DNA from: Paludibacter sp. | Lineage (GTDB): Bacteria; Bacteroidota; Bacteroidia; Bacteroidales; Paludibacteraceae | DNA length: 64,000 nucleotides | Reading direction: 5' to 3' | NCBI GenBank assembly: GCA_028690665.1 | Contig: JAQVAV010000013.1 | Span: forward strand, 1 to 64,000 | Shown here: piece by piece, positions 39,182 to 49,700 of the stretch | Layout of the letters: each line of letters opens with the position of its first letter | Position numbering within the stretch: position 1 is the first letter of the stretch | Made by a program: the position numbers and the translations under genes | Notes under the pieces: generated by a model | The model's database searches: none | What the model was told of the DNA's origin: nothing | The model's input: only the letters and a program-made list of their open reading frames with translations

Positions 39182-40381
39182 ATGAATAAAATAAGATTTA
39201 TTAAAAGTTTTTTTGTAGCTATTCTTTTTTCATTTTTGTGTTTTTTTCCAAAGGATCTTTTTGCAAAAGAGGATAGCAACTTAAAACGATCAGAAATTAC
39301 AATAGATGCAATATATCGACATTATGGAATAAAAGGGAGTTCGTTGTTGCGGGAAACGTATCCGTATGATGAATCGAATAAAGTGACTTATCTGGCAGAT
39401 ACGGATCAGGCCCAGAAAAAGAATTTCTGTTCTTACCTTTGGCCATATTCGGGAAGTCTGACAGCAGTAAGCCTGCTGCTAGAGACCACCGGAAAATGTA
39501 AGTACAAAAGACTACTTACAAAGAAAGTGATACGGGGTCTGGAGCAGTATTATGACATATCCCGGACTCCGGCAGCCTATGCTTCATATATTAAAACAAG
39601 TGCTTCTGATCGTTTTTATGACGACAATATCTGGATTGGTATAGATTTTACTGATTTGTATTTATCGACAGGAACAAAAAAATATTTAGAAAAGGCCCGG
39701 ACTCTCTGGAAGTTTATAGAGAGTGGAACTGATGCGGTTTTGGGTGGAGGTGTTTATTGGTGTGAACAAAAAAAAGGCGGGAAGAACACCTGTTCCAATG
39801 CCCCGGCAGCCGTTTATGCCTTCAAACTGTTTGAAGCCACAAAAGACAGCAGTTATTTTTATCAGGGATTAGGCCTGTATAACTGGACAAAGAATCATTT
39901 GCAGGATCCTGAAGACGGATTATATTATGACAATATCAATCAGACAGGAAGAATTGATAAAGCCAAATATGCATATAACAGTGGGCAAATGCTCCAGGCA
40001 GCAGCATTGCTGTATAAACTGACCGGGGAAAAAACTTATTTGGAAGAAGCAGAGCAAATTGCCCAATCGGCATATCATCGTTTCTTTCATGAAACAAAAG
40101 ACAGTCAGGGAAATGCATTGCGGTTGTTGAATAAAGGCAATATCTGGTTTTCGGCTGTTATGTTTCGTGGGTATATCGAACTATATGAACAAACAAAATC
40201 AGCCGTTTATATCAAAACTTTTCAGCAGAATATGAATTATGCATGGGAGCACATGCGAGATGAGAATGGATTGTTCAATACAGATTGGAGTGGAAAAGAA
40301 AAAGATACTTCCAAATGGTTGTTAACACAGTTTGCCATGGTAGAAATGTATACCCGCCTGAGTCGTTTAGAGGTTAACTGA
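39182..40381 (+). CDS. GH76 endo-alpha-1,6-mannanase
   Basis: Predicted endo-acting enzyme on the alpha-1,6-mannan backbone of fungal cell-wall mannan. The signal peptide ends near residue 29 (LFAKE). The catalytic Asp pair of GH76 is seen as Asp147-Asp148 in FYDDNIW. The blocks GGGVYWCEQ and CSNAPAAVYAFKLFE are typical of the alpha/alpha barrel of this family. At 399 residues it is a single-domain enzyme, unlike the multimodular GH76 further on. GH125 follows 20 bases later, and the two are a natural endo/exo pair. Confidence 0.93.
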   Translation: MNKIRFIKSFFVAILFSFLCFFPKDLFAKEDSNLKRSEITIDAIYRHYGIKGSSLLRETYPYDESNKVTYLADTDQAQKKNFCSYLWPYSGSLTAVSLLLETTGKCKYKRLLTKKVIRGLEQYYDISRTPAAYASYIKTSASDRFYDDNIWIGIDFTDLYLSTGTKKYLEKARTLWKFIESGTDAVLGGGVYWCEQKKGGKNTCSNAPAAVYAFKLFEATKDSSYFYQGLGLYNWTKNHLQDPEDGLYYDNINQTGRIDKAKYAYNSGQMLQAAALLYKLTGEKTYLEEAEQIAQSAYHRFFHETKDSQGNALRLLNKGNIWFSAVMFRGYIELYEQTKSAVYIKTFQQNMNYAWEHMRDENGLFNTDWSGKEKDTSKWLLTQFAMVEMYTRLSRLEVN

Positions 40382-40401
40382 TTAATCGAGAATAATAAAA
40401 A

Positions 40402-41865
40402 ATGAAGAAAGACTTAAAAAGAATTGGATTATTGGTGGGTTGCAGCCTGCTTGTGTCTGCTATGACATATTCGGAGGTAACAATGCATACGGCCCCCCTG
40501 TCAAAAGACAAAACGAATGTATACGTGTCGGAACGTCCGGCTAAAAAAGATCGTTTGTTTGAATCACAGGCCGTTGAGCGTAAAATCAGAGAAATCACCA
40601 ATTTGCTTTCAAATGCCAAACTTCGCTGGATGTTTCAGAACTGTTTTCCCAATACCATTGACACAACAGTTAGGTACTATAATGAAGATGGAGACGATGA
40701 CACGGTAGTTTACACGGGCGATATTCATGCCATGTGGCTGCGTGACTCCGGTGCACAGGTGTGGCCTTACCTTCAACTGGCCAATAGTGATCCGGCTTTG
40801 AAGAAAATGATTCGCGGTACCGTGCTTCGCCAGCTTAAATGTATAGAAATAGACCCGTATGCGAATGCCTTTCTGGATCCTCACGATCCGAATCCGGACC
40901 ATAATTGGATGAGTGATATAACCAAGATGAAACCTCAGTTGCATGAACGCAAATGGGAAATAGATTCTCTTTGTTATGTAATTCGGTTAGCTTATGAATA
41001 TTGGGTTGTAACAGGCGATGCTTCTGTTTTTGGGAAAGACTGGGAGAAAGCCATGGCTTTAGTACTTCAAACATTTAAAGAGCAACAGCGCAAAAACGGC
41101 CCCGGTCCATATTCTTTCCAACGAAAAACAGAACGCCAGTTAGATACCATGTCGAATAACGGTCTGGGAAATCCGGTCAATCCGGTAGGGCTGATCGCCT
41201 CAGCTTTTCGTCCGTCGGATGATGCCACGACTTTCCTTTTTTTGATTCCTTCGAATCTATTTGCTGTAACTTCGTTGAGAAAATCAGCCAAGATACTGAC
41301 AGAAGTCAATAAAAACGAAGCCATGGCTAATGAATGCTTGTCCTTAGCCAATGAAGTAGAAGAAGCCATAAAGAAATACGCCACGTTCAATCATCCGAAG
41401 TACGGTACCATTTACGCTTATGAAGTAGATGGTTTTGGCAATAAGCTGTTGATGGATGATGCCAATGTTCCAAGTTTACTGGCATTACCTTATCTGGGAG
41501 ATGTTGATGTCAACGATCCTATTTACCAGAATACCCGGAAGTTTGTATGGAGCAAGGATAACCCTTATTTCTTCAAAGGCAAGGCAGGGGAAGGTATTGG
41601 TGGCCCACATATCGGTTATGATATGGTTTGGCCCATGAGTATTATGATGAAGGCTTTCACCAGTGAGGATGATGAAGAAATCAAAGAATGTATCGAAATG
41701 TTGATGAACACTGATGCCGGTACAGGCTTTATGCATGAGTCCTTCAATAAGGATGATCCCACGAATTTTACCCGCAAATGGTTTGCTTGGCAGAATACGC
41801 TTTTCGGAGAACTAATTATTAAACTGGTGGACGATGGTAAATTGGATTTGTTGAATAGTATATAA
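40402..41865 (+). CDS. GH125 exo-alpha-1,6-mannosidase
   Basis: Removes terminal alpha-1,6-linked mannose from oligosaccharides released by GH76. The family signature GDIHAMWLRDSGAQVWPYL is present (Asp115), as are RPSDDATTF (Asp273-Asp274) and EGIGGPHIGYDMVWP, where Glu397 is a good candidate for the catalytic base by position. Length 487 residues is usual. It has an N-terminal hydrophobic stretch, so a periplasmic location is likely. A perfect terminator follows, closing this transcription unit. Confidence 0.94.
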   Translation: MKKDLKRIGLLVGCSLLVSAMTYSEVTMHTAPLSKDKTNVYVSERPAKKDRLFESQAVERKIREITNLLSNAKLRWMFQNCFPNTIDTTVRYYNEDGDDDTVVYTGDIHAMWLRDSGAQVWPYLQLANSDPALKKMIRGTVLRQLKCIEIDPYANAFLDPHDPNPDHNWMSDITKMKPQLHERKWEIDSLCYVIRLAYEYWVVTGDASVFGKDWEKAMALVLQTFKEQQRKNGPGPYSFQRKTERQLDTMSNNGLGNPVNPVGLIASAFRPSDDATTFLFLIPSNLFAVTSLRKSAKILTEVNKNEAMANECLSLANEVEEAIKKYATFNHPKYGTIYAYEVDGFGNKLLMDDANVPSLLALPYLGDVDVNDPIYQNTRKFVWSKDNPYFFKGKAGEGIGGPHIGYDMVWPMSIMMKAFTSEDDEEIKECIEMLMNTDAGTGFMHESFNKDDPTNFTRKWFAWQNTLFGELIIKLVDDGKLDLLNSI

Positions 41866-41892
41866 ATCAGGTTGAATTGTTATTTTGGAATG

Positions 41893-41926
41893 ATAGGGTA
41901 GTCTTTGCTACCCTATTTTTATTTTT
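41893..41926 (+). terminator. Intrinsic terminator after GH125
   Basis: A perfect 9-bp stem (41893-41901 with 41908-41916) with a 6-base loop is followed by a T-rich run. Confidence 0.88.
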
Positions 41927-42289
41927 GAAATTCATAAAAACTTTCCTCTGATTTTTATATTGAATTTATGTGATCAAACTAAGATAATTAGTTTGCTAAA
42001 CGGTTGCTTTTGTACCTATGAAGTAAATATTCTTGTCATTGTTGTTTGTATTCTTGCCATACGTGTATTCTTCAAAAAAATTGTATGAACTTTTAGAAAG
42101 ACTATTTCTATCTTTATTTTTCGTTCTGGAACGACATGGATTGTATTGCCTGCAATTTGAGTTATCGGAAGTATATAATTTAAGATATAGGCCGAACTGA
42201 TGAGGAAAAATAACGAGGCAATGTCAGAAGAAAAATATAATCCACATAAATTATCGAAAATAAAATTAAACTTATAAATCTATATTTTT
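41927..42289. other. Intergenic region upstream of the multimodular GH76
   Basis: No gene is seen on either strand. The region must hold the promoter of the downstream unit, but I find no exact TAnnTTTG element; TATCTTTA near 42110 is the closest. Confidence 0.45.
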
Positions 42290-45200
42290 ATGAAACGTCT
42301 ATTTACTCTATTTCCTATTTTATCGCTTATATGTTTTGCTCAAACAGTTATAGCCACGGATTTAATTTCGGGCAATGTATATAAAATCACGACAGAATAT
42401 ACAGGTAACAGAGTTCTTACAACCAAAAACTCTTCTTTAGATGATAATACCGAGGTACATGTTTGGACCGAAACCGGAACAAACTCTCAACGTTGGAAAT
42501 TGACAGATGCCGGAAATGGAAGTTTTTATATAGATAACGCATATACAGAAAAAAAACTTTATCCTCAGGGAACAACCTCTATAGTCCAGTATGGTCAGGA
42601 AACTTCTAATTATGCCAAGTGGACATTAACTCCGGTAGACGGATATGCCAATTGTTATTATATTGTCAATGTTGCTAAAAATGGTTATTTGGAACTGGTA
42701 AATGGCAGTGAGCTTGATCAGGATGGAGCACCTCTGCGTTTAAACTCAAAAGCAGATCCGGCAGACAGTCGTCAAATATGGAAAATAGAAACGGTTGAAT
42801 CTGTTCCTAATGTACTGACCCCTGAATTACGTACTACCATGATGCAATCATGGAAAGATCGATTTTATGCAGGAGAAAAAGTTTCGACAGGATTTTGGGG
42901 GCTTGCCGAAAATATGGAAGTTATACTCGACGCTTATGAAACAACAGGAAAGGAAGAGTACAAAACAATGTTTGAGGAGATTTATGCGAATTTTATCTCG
43001 AACAAGAGTACGAACTGGATGGGTAATGATTTTAATGACGATATTGCCTGGGCGGTATTAGCCAGTATTCGTGCCTATTTTATGTTTGGCAACGGTGATT
43101 TGAATTATCTGAGTATTGCCCGTACTAATTTTGACAATATGTACCGCCGTGCTTTATATAAAGTTGATGGATTATATTATCTGCTTCGTTGGAAAGAAGG
43201 TCAGGGTGGGACAACCTCCTGTGTAAACGGGCCTGCTGAGATTGCTGCTTGTTACTTGGGAATAGCGACAGGAGAAGAACTTTATTTCTCAAAAGCGAAA
43301 ATGTTGTATGCAAGCCAGAGAATCCATTTGTTTGAACCTAATACAGGTCATGTGTATGATACTTTTAACAGTGGTTGGGCTTCAACATACAATCAGGGAA
43401 CTTATCTGGGAGCTGCGGTAATGCTTTATAATCATTATGGCGACGAGATGTATAAAAACGATGCTGAAAAGATTATGAAATATACGGCGGATAATCTTTG
43501 TAACAGTTCCGGTATCGTTTCGGTTGAAGGTGGGGAGACCTCAGATTTGCCCGGGTTCAAAGGTATTCTTATGAGATATGTCCGTCGTTTTATTGTCGAT
43601 TTGCAGGAGACTGAATATGTTTCATGGATGCAGAAAAATGCCGTTAATGTATTTAATAATAGGAATTCTAATGGTATTACGTGGACATCGTGGAACGAAA
43701 AGGCAAAAGAAAAAGATTATACAGATGCTTTTGGCTGTTTCACTGCGGTATCGGCAGTAATGAATGCCCCGATGGATGTAAATACAATAGAAAAGAATGC
43801 TTTTTCTACAATCCAGGCAGGCAGTTTTAATTATATTAGCAAAGTGGCTTCCGAAAATAATATCGTGGGAGAAGAAATGGAAATCACTTCCATAAAAGAT
43901 GGTGCATATCTTGGGTATAATAATGTTAGTTGTGGAAATAAATATGCTAATAGCATTGAACTAAATATTTCGAATGACGGGACTGCCCGAACATTGGAAA
44001 TAAGATTGGATGCACCTGATGGAGATTTGATTGCAACAATACAGATTCCAGCATCGGATAATTCATGGAAAACTATTACCAGGAATTTTGATATTCCGTT
44101 AGATGGGAAGCATAATGTATATTTTGTTTTCGGTGGAACTGAAAATGCCCTGAAGCTCAAATCATTCAAATTTATTGAGGGAGGTTCTGTTTTTTCTGAT
44201 ATTACCGATAATGGGGGAACGCTGAGTTCAACATTAACACAAACCAATTTGTCGAATCTGACAGATAACAGGTTAAGTACTGACTATCAATCAGCCTTTA
44301 CCACTGGTAGTACATTAACAATAACTTACGATGCTCAAATCCCGTCACATATTATAGGGTATGCCGTAGCTTCCGGTTCGGCTAGTTCTGATTATGACCC
44401 GGCTGTCTGGAAATTACAAGCTTCTGAAGATGGACAAAACTGGATCGATATGGATACGCAGTCAGGGCAAACTTTTGGCAGTCGAAATCTAATAAAGAAG
44501 TATTCAGTTACAACTTCCGGCTTATACAGATATTTTCAACTTGTAATAACTCAGGCAGCTACTGGGTCAGGAAAATTAGTCCTTTCCGAGTGGCAATTAT
44601 ACGGATCGTCCATTGCAGAAAATGATATTACAGCTGACGGTGGAGATCTTTCTGTTCAGTACACAGGAAATGAAGCCAATCTGATTGATAAATCAGCCGA
44701 TACAAAATATGCGGTTGCAGGCCACACTGACTTGTGGATGCAATATAATGCTACAGCGAGGTATAAACTGACATCATATACTCTGACGAGTGCAGCGGAT
44801 AATTCTTCCAAGGATCCTGTAAGTTGGACTTTATATGGCTCTGCTGATAATGGTACGTGGACAGTCATTGATGAACAGGAAGATCAGATTTTTGCAGATC
44901 GAAAAAGTACTCAGACATATCATTGCGGTACCGATGCCGGTTACAAGTATTTTAAATTGAATATTCTGTCTTCGAATGGAAGTTCGGATATTCAGGTTGG
45001 AGAATGGCAATTGTTCGGGGATTTGTATTTTGATCAGTATTATCAGGATTTTATACAGACAGGAACTTTATCTGCGGATGGAGTCGATTCAACAATGCTT
45101 TCGAAGTTGAATGACAATAATCCTGAAACGTTTACTAATATCAAATTTACAGAATTGCCTGTGGTAATTATTTGTAAAACGAAAGTTCCGGTTCAGATGT

Positions 45201-46609
45201 TTGGATATGCTCTTTCGTCATCGGGCAAAGATGCCGGAACCGATCCAAAATCTTGGATTTTATATGGATCAAAAGATGGTGTAACTTGGAATTTTATGGA
45301 TAGAAGAACTACTGAAACTTTTGATGTAAGGTATTTCAAAAATAATTATGACAGGTCAAACTCGAATGCCTATAGTTACTTTAAACTGACTATTAACGAG
45401 GTGAACAGTGCCGCAGCAAAAGAAGTGAATATAGGAGAATGGGAAGTTAACGGGGTTTCTATAAATAATTACGATGTAACTTCCAATCCGGGAGGAACGC
45501 TTTCTGCTCAGTATGACGGAAATTATGATACCGATGCAAGTGTAGATGAAAGATATTTTAACCTCATCGATAATGATAAGACAACCAAATATTTCATAAG
45601 CTACCGCAAAACGTTTTGGGCGAAATATCAATCTGCACGTCCTGTGAAATTGTTTGCCTACAGTGTAACCGCAGCCAATGATGCTCAAAGCCGTGATCCT
45701 CAGTCCTGGACATTGTATGGATCGAATAACAACAGTTCCTGGATCAGCATTGATAAACAGGAAGGTCTTGTTTTTCCGTATCGTTATGCAACTTTGTATT
45801 TCACTTGTTCCCCGACGACAAAATATACTTATTATAAACTGGTCATTGATGATAATTGTGGTGAAAAAGGCGTGCAGTTAAGCGAATGGCAGATGTTCGG
45901 AGAATTTAATGATTACACGTCGGATATTACTGAAAACGGTGGTGTGTTGACAACATCGATTGCAGATGTTACTGAGGATGATTTAAATACTTTGATTGAT
46001 GACCGCGAAACATCCGGTTTTTATCAGAATCTTTCTTCCACTGATTTCGGAACAGGTATTTGGTTTGATTATGAGTCTACTTCTCCTGTAATTCTTACAT
46101 CATACACTTTGACGTCAAGCAATGATAATCCGAATAATGATCCGAAAAACTGGACATTGCAGGGTTCTAACGATAATACAGAATGGACAGATATTGATTC
46201 GCAGACTGAAATTTCGTTTGACAGCCGATGTGAACGAAAAGAATTTCCAGTATCTCTGACACAGGCTTACAAGTATTTCAGATTATATGTAACCGCGAGA
46301 AAGTCAGAAAGTGTACGCGGTTTTCAGTTGGCCGAGTGGGAGTTATTTGGAACAGTACAGTCGGCATTAATTCAGGTAAAACAAAATACATTGGCTCTGT
46401 ATCCTAATCCTGTTGACAGGTTTGTTGTCGTAAATGCTCCTGAAGCAGGACAGATTGAGATTACTAATATAGATGGAAAATTGATACTAAACTGTAAAGT
46501 CAGTGCAGGCAATAACACGATAAATCTTGATTATATACCAAGCGGAATGTATCTGGTGAAAATAGAGTCCGATGATGCCGTTTATACAGGAAAAATGATT
46601 AAGAAGTAA
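42290..46609 (+). CDS. Multimodular GH76 mannanase with lectin, CBM6-like, five F5/8C modules and T9SS tail
   Basis: Large secreted endo-alpha-1,6-mannanase candidate, 1439 residues. Order: signal peptide; ricin-type lectin (about 24-165, with three Q-x-W-like repeats such as SQRWKL); GH76 catalytic domain (about 175-490) with the Asp250-Asp251 pair in FNDDIAW; a CBM6-like beta-sandwich (about 505-635); five tandem discoidin-type modules beginning near residues 637, 778, 918, 1061 and 1212; and a T9SS type A sorting domain from about 1363 with LYPNPV. It is probably exported by the type IX system and held at the surface to bind and cut intact mannan. It starts a new unit after the GH125 terminator. 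Confidence 0.9.
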   Translation: MKRLFTLFPILSLICFAQTVIATDLISGNVYKITTEYTGNRVLTTKNSSLDDNTEVHVWTETGTNSQRWKLTDAGNGSFYIDNAYTEKKLYPQGTTSIVQYGQETSNYAKWTLTPVDGYANCYYIVNVAKNGYLELVNGSELDQDGAPLRLNSKADPADSRQIWKIETVESVPNVLTPELRTTMMQSWKDRFYAGEKVSTGFWGLAENMEVILDAYETTGKEEYKTMFEEIYANFISNKSTNWMGNDFNDDIAWAVLASIRAYFMFGNGDLNYLSIARTNFDNMYRRALYKVDGLYYLLRWKEGQGGTTSCVNGPAEIAACYLGIATGEELYFSKAKMLYASQRIHLFEPNTGHVYDTFNSGWASTYNQGTYLGAAVMLYNHYGDEMYKNDAEKIMKYTADNLCNSSGIVSVEGGETSDLPGFKGILMRYVRRFIVDLQETEYVSWMQKNAVNVFNNRNSNGITWTSWNEKAKEKDYTDAFGCFTAVSAVMNAPMDVNTIEKNAFSTIQAGSFNYISKVASENNIVGEEMEITSIKDGAYLGYNNVSCGNKYANSIELNISNDGTARTLEIRLDAPDGDLIATIQIPASDNSWKTITRNFDIPLDGKHNVYFVFGGTENALKLKSFKFIEGGSVFSDITDNGGTLSSTLTQTNLSNLTDNRLSTDYQSAFTTGSTLTITYDAQIPSHIIGYAVASGSASSDYDPAVWKLQASEDGQNWIDMDTQSGQTFGSRNLIKKYSVTTSGLYRYFQLVITQAATGSGKLVLSEWQLYGSSIAENDITADGGDLSVQYTGNEANLIDKSADTKYAVAGHTDLWMQYNATARYKLTSYTLTSAADNSSKDPVSWTLYGSADNGTWTVIDEQEDQIFADRKSTQTYHCGTDAGYKYFKLNILSSNGSSDIQVGEWQLFGDLYFDQYYQDFIQTGTLSADGVDSTMLSKLNDNNPETFTNIKFTELPVVIICKTKVPVQMFGYALSSSGKDAGTDPKSWILYGSKDGVTWNFMDRRTTETFDVRYFKNNYDRSNSNAYSYFKLTINEVNSAAAKEVNIGEWEVNGVSINNYDVTSNPGGTLSAQYDGNYDTDASVDERYFNLIDNDKTTKYFISYRKTFWAKYQSARPVKLFAYSVTAANDAQSRDPQSWTLYGSNNNSSWISIDKQEGLVFPYRYATLYFTCSPTTKYTYYKLVIDDNCGEKGVQLSEWQMFGEFNDYTSDITENGGVLTTSIADVTEDDLNTLIDDRETSGFYQNLSSTDFGTGIWFDYESTSPVILTSYTLTSSNDNPNNDPKNWTLQGSNDNTEWTDIDSQTEISFDSRCERKEFPVSLTQAYKYFRLYVTARKSESVRGFQLAEWELFGTVQSALIQVKQNTLALYPNPVDRFVVVNAPEAGQIEITNIDGKLILNCKVSAGNNTINLDYIPSGMYLVKIESDDAVYTGKMIKK
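44198..46370 (+). repeat. Five tandem F5/8C (discoidin) module repeats
   Basis: Five consecutive coding repeats of about 420-455 bases each share the pattern DPxSWxLYGSxD, WxxID, an R after the F, YKYFxL and xxEWxLFG. They are strongly diverged from each other, so they are old duplications and not a recent slippage event. Modules 2, 4 and 5 are closest in pattern; module 3 has an atypical start. Confidence 0.8.
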
Positions 46610-46746
46610 TAATACAAATTTACTACTATTGTTTAACCTAAAGATAGGAATGATTTGAAAATGATCATTTCTCTTTTTGGTATATGCGAAACATTGATTG
46701 TAAAATAAAAAAAATATAATTATAATAGTCTTGAATTTAACATATT

Positions 46747-49700
46747 ATGCTGTTAATTAAAAATCACGTAAAAAAATCAGGCATGCTGTTGTTTGCCGTA
46801 TTTAATTGGATGTTTTTATACAGCCAGACTACCATTTCTGATGCAGCAGGCCTTATAGCCATTTCGAATAATCTTAGTGGCAGTTATGTTCTTACTGCTG
46901 ATATTACACTGACCGATACATGGACTCCGATCACAGGTTTCAGTGGAACTTTTGATGGAGGCGGGCATATTATCAAGGGTTTGTCTTATAATAATACGGC
47001 AACTGAGAAAGTAGCCTTATTTGCGACAACAACTGATGCCACAATTAAAAATTTAGGTATAGAAGGAGCCAATATTATTGCAAAAAAAGATGTTGCAGCA
47101 ATCATTGGAGTCATGACAGGTGGAGTTCTTGAGCAATGTTATGTGTCAAACAGCTATATACAGGGAGGCGACCATGTGGCTTCACTGGTTGGGCAGGCTG
47201 TGGCAGGAACATCCAATGCTGTTGTTCGAAATTGCTATGCATCGGCTTATATTTATGCAACAACGAATAACTCGGGAGGGTTAATTGCCAGTGCGAAAGC
47301 ATGTACATTATCAAAATCTTACTTTTCCGGGGTTGTCAGAGGGATCGGAAGTGGTCAGCAGGCAGCAGGTCTTGTAGGTTTTATCGAAAATGGATATACA
47401 CCAACAGTTGAATACAGTGTTAATCTAGCCCCGTTCATTATTTCGAAGGGAGGTACTGCGATGCGTATTATTCCGAATATCGGGAGAAATGCAACTCTGA
47501 CTCAGAACTATTCAATAAGTACCAGTCTTATAGGAACTTCATATTCATTATCCGCATTATCAACTGTGGAAACCACGAATACCTATTATGGTACATCGGG
47601 TAAAAACGGAGCAAATCTGCCAAGCGATGAAGATGCTTTGTCCGGGACGTTTTACGCTAATACCCTTGGATGGGATTTTACGGATGTGTGGAAAATGTTG
47701 GATGATGGTTATCCTGTTTTGAAATGGCAAAATTCTCCGGTAAATGTAACAGTCATGAATTCCAATTCACCTGCCGATCTCAGTATTCTCGATGTAACGG
47801 CTGCTGGATTAAGGAGTGGAAATCAAATCGACTTCTCAAAACTCATATCAAGTCATGGCATAGATTTAAATATAAGTACGGATAATGAAAAGGTTCAGAT
47901 TTCGGACTCGAAAATTGCCACGTTAAAAGCTGATGTTACAATAGAGTCAAAAGAAGAGGCTACATTTAATCTGACAGCTGTCAGCTCGCAATTTATGCTT
48001 ACCAATCCGGTCGCAACAGTAGAATTAAATCCGGGAATTCCGTTCATAGAGTTGGCTGCGTATTCTTATCCCGATGGTATTATTAGCGAAATATATAATT
48101 CCGGACCAGGTCTGGCTATCGATAAAACTTCAGTTACTTCGGAAGACTCAAAAATGGTGGTAATAAGCTCTACTACAGAAACATCATTTAATACTTATAT
48201 TCAAACACTTTTAGATAACGGATTTACACAAATATCTACGAATACAATTGAAGATAATGTGTTTTATACTTTGATAAAAGACAATAAGTTATATTACATA
48301 TATTTTACCGCGAGAACAAAACAGGTGCGAATTATTCAGGATAACTCAACAAATACATTGTTGACGGATCTTGATGCAAGCGTTCAGGGTAACGGGAAAA
48401 CAGAGTTCTATCTTTATAGCCTGGACTATACACATGGCGAAGGGCAGACTTCTAAAACAGATTATTGGAAAATAGATTGTGGTACATTGATAATCATTAA
48501 ACTAAAAGATAATAGTTTATTCGTGATTGATTCGGGACATGAACGGCAGTCCAGCAAGGCCGCTATGGAAGGATTATTGAATTTTATGTACAACATTACA
48601 GGTCAGGAAACCGGTACTGTGCTTGATATCAGAGGTTGGTTTATTTCACACTTTCATGGAGATCATGTTTATTTAATATATCCATTCCTTACCAAATATC
48701 ACGATTTTATAAATGTTGAAAGTGTATTGTTCAATATACCATCATATCAGACTATGAGTTCGGGCTATGATTCCGGAACATTTTTAATGAAAGAAACTTT
48801 TAATACATATTATCCTAATTGTAAATATGTAAAACTTCATACCGGTCAAACATTTACCTTCCAGGGCGTTGAATTTGATGTGCTGCATACTCATGAAGAT
48901 GCAGCATCTACAAACGGAAAAACCACTATTGGTGACGGAAATGATACTTCTACAATACTTAAAATGTTGATGGATGGCAAAACATTTATGTTGCTTGGAG
49001 ATGCCAGTTCTGTCTGCCAGTCGGACATGCTGTCCATGTATAGTGATGCTACATTGAACAGTAATTGTGTTCAGACTGCTCACCACGGATATAACAATCT
49101 GACTTCGCTATACAACCTCATTAAAGCCCCGTTAGCGATATTCTGTAATTCTGAGGAGAATGCTGTTTCAAATACAGCTGTATTTGCAGGAGTGACAGGA
49201 GCAACCAGAAATGTAAAAGTATGCTATGCTGACCCTAACACAACAAAAATATATGTTGAGAATGGAAATTTACTTACAGAAGATATTCCAAGCTATCGGT
49301 CTTATTTTAAAACAGTAGATCTGCCTGAACTAAATGTACAGACAATTAGTACAAGGGGCAACAGGGTCAATCTTTCAACAGTTCTTAGTATGCCATCTTT
49401 AGCCGATAGTGTTATTGATAAGTCCGTAACAGGAACAAGATCGAAGGTTACAGGAGAATCCTGCTCATTAATTTTGGACGGATCTACTTCCACAAAGTAT
49501 TGTACGGATACTATTCCTGTTACAATAGCATGGACCATGAAATCTTCTGTTTTACTCAAATACTATGTAATTTATAGTGCGAATGATAACGCATCATTTT
49601 CCGGGCGTAATCCTGATAAATGGGTAATTAGCGGATCGAATGATGGCATCAGCTGGCAGAATATCGACTCAGTTGATAATGCAAATTTGCCAAATACAAA

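Noticed and set aside
46659-46670. AAATGATCATTT palindrome downstream of the multimodular GH76
   Set aside because: It has no loop and only a weak T run, so it is not a convincing terminator, and no known operator matches.
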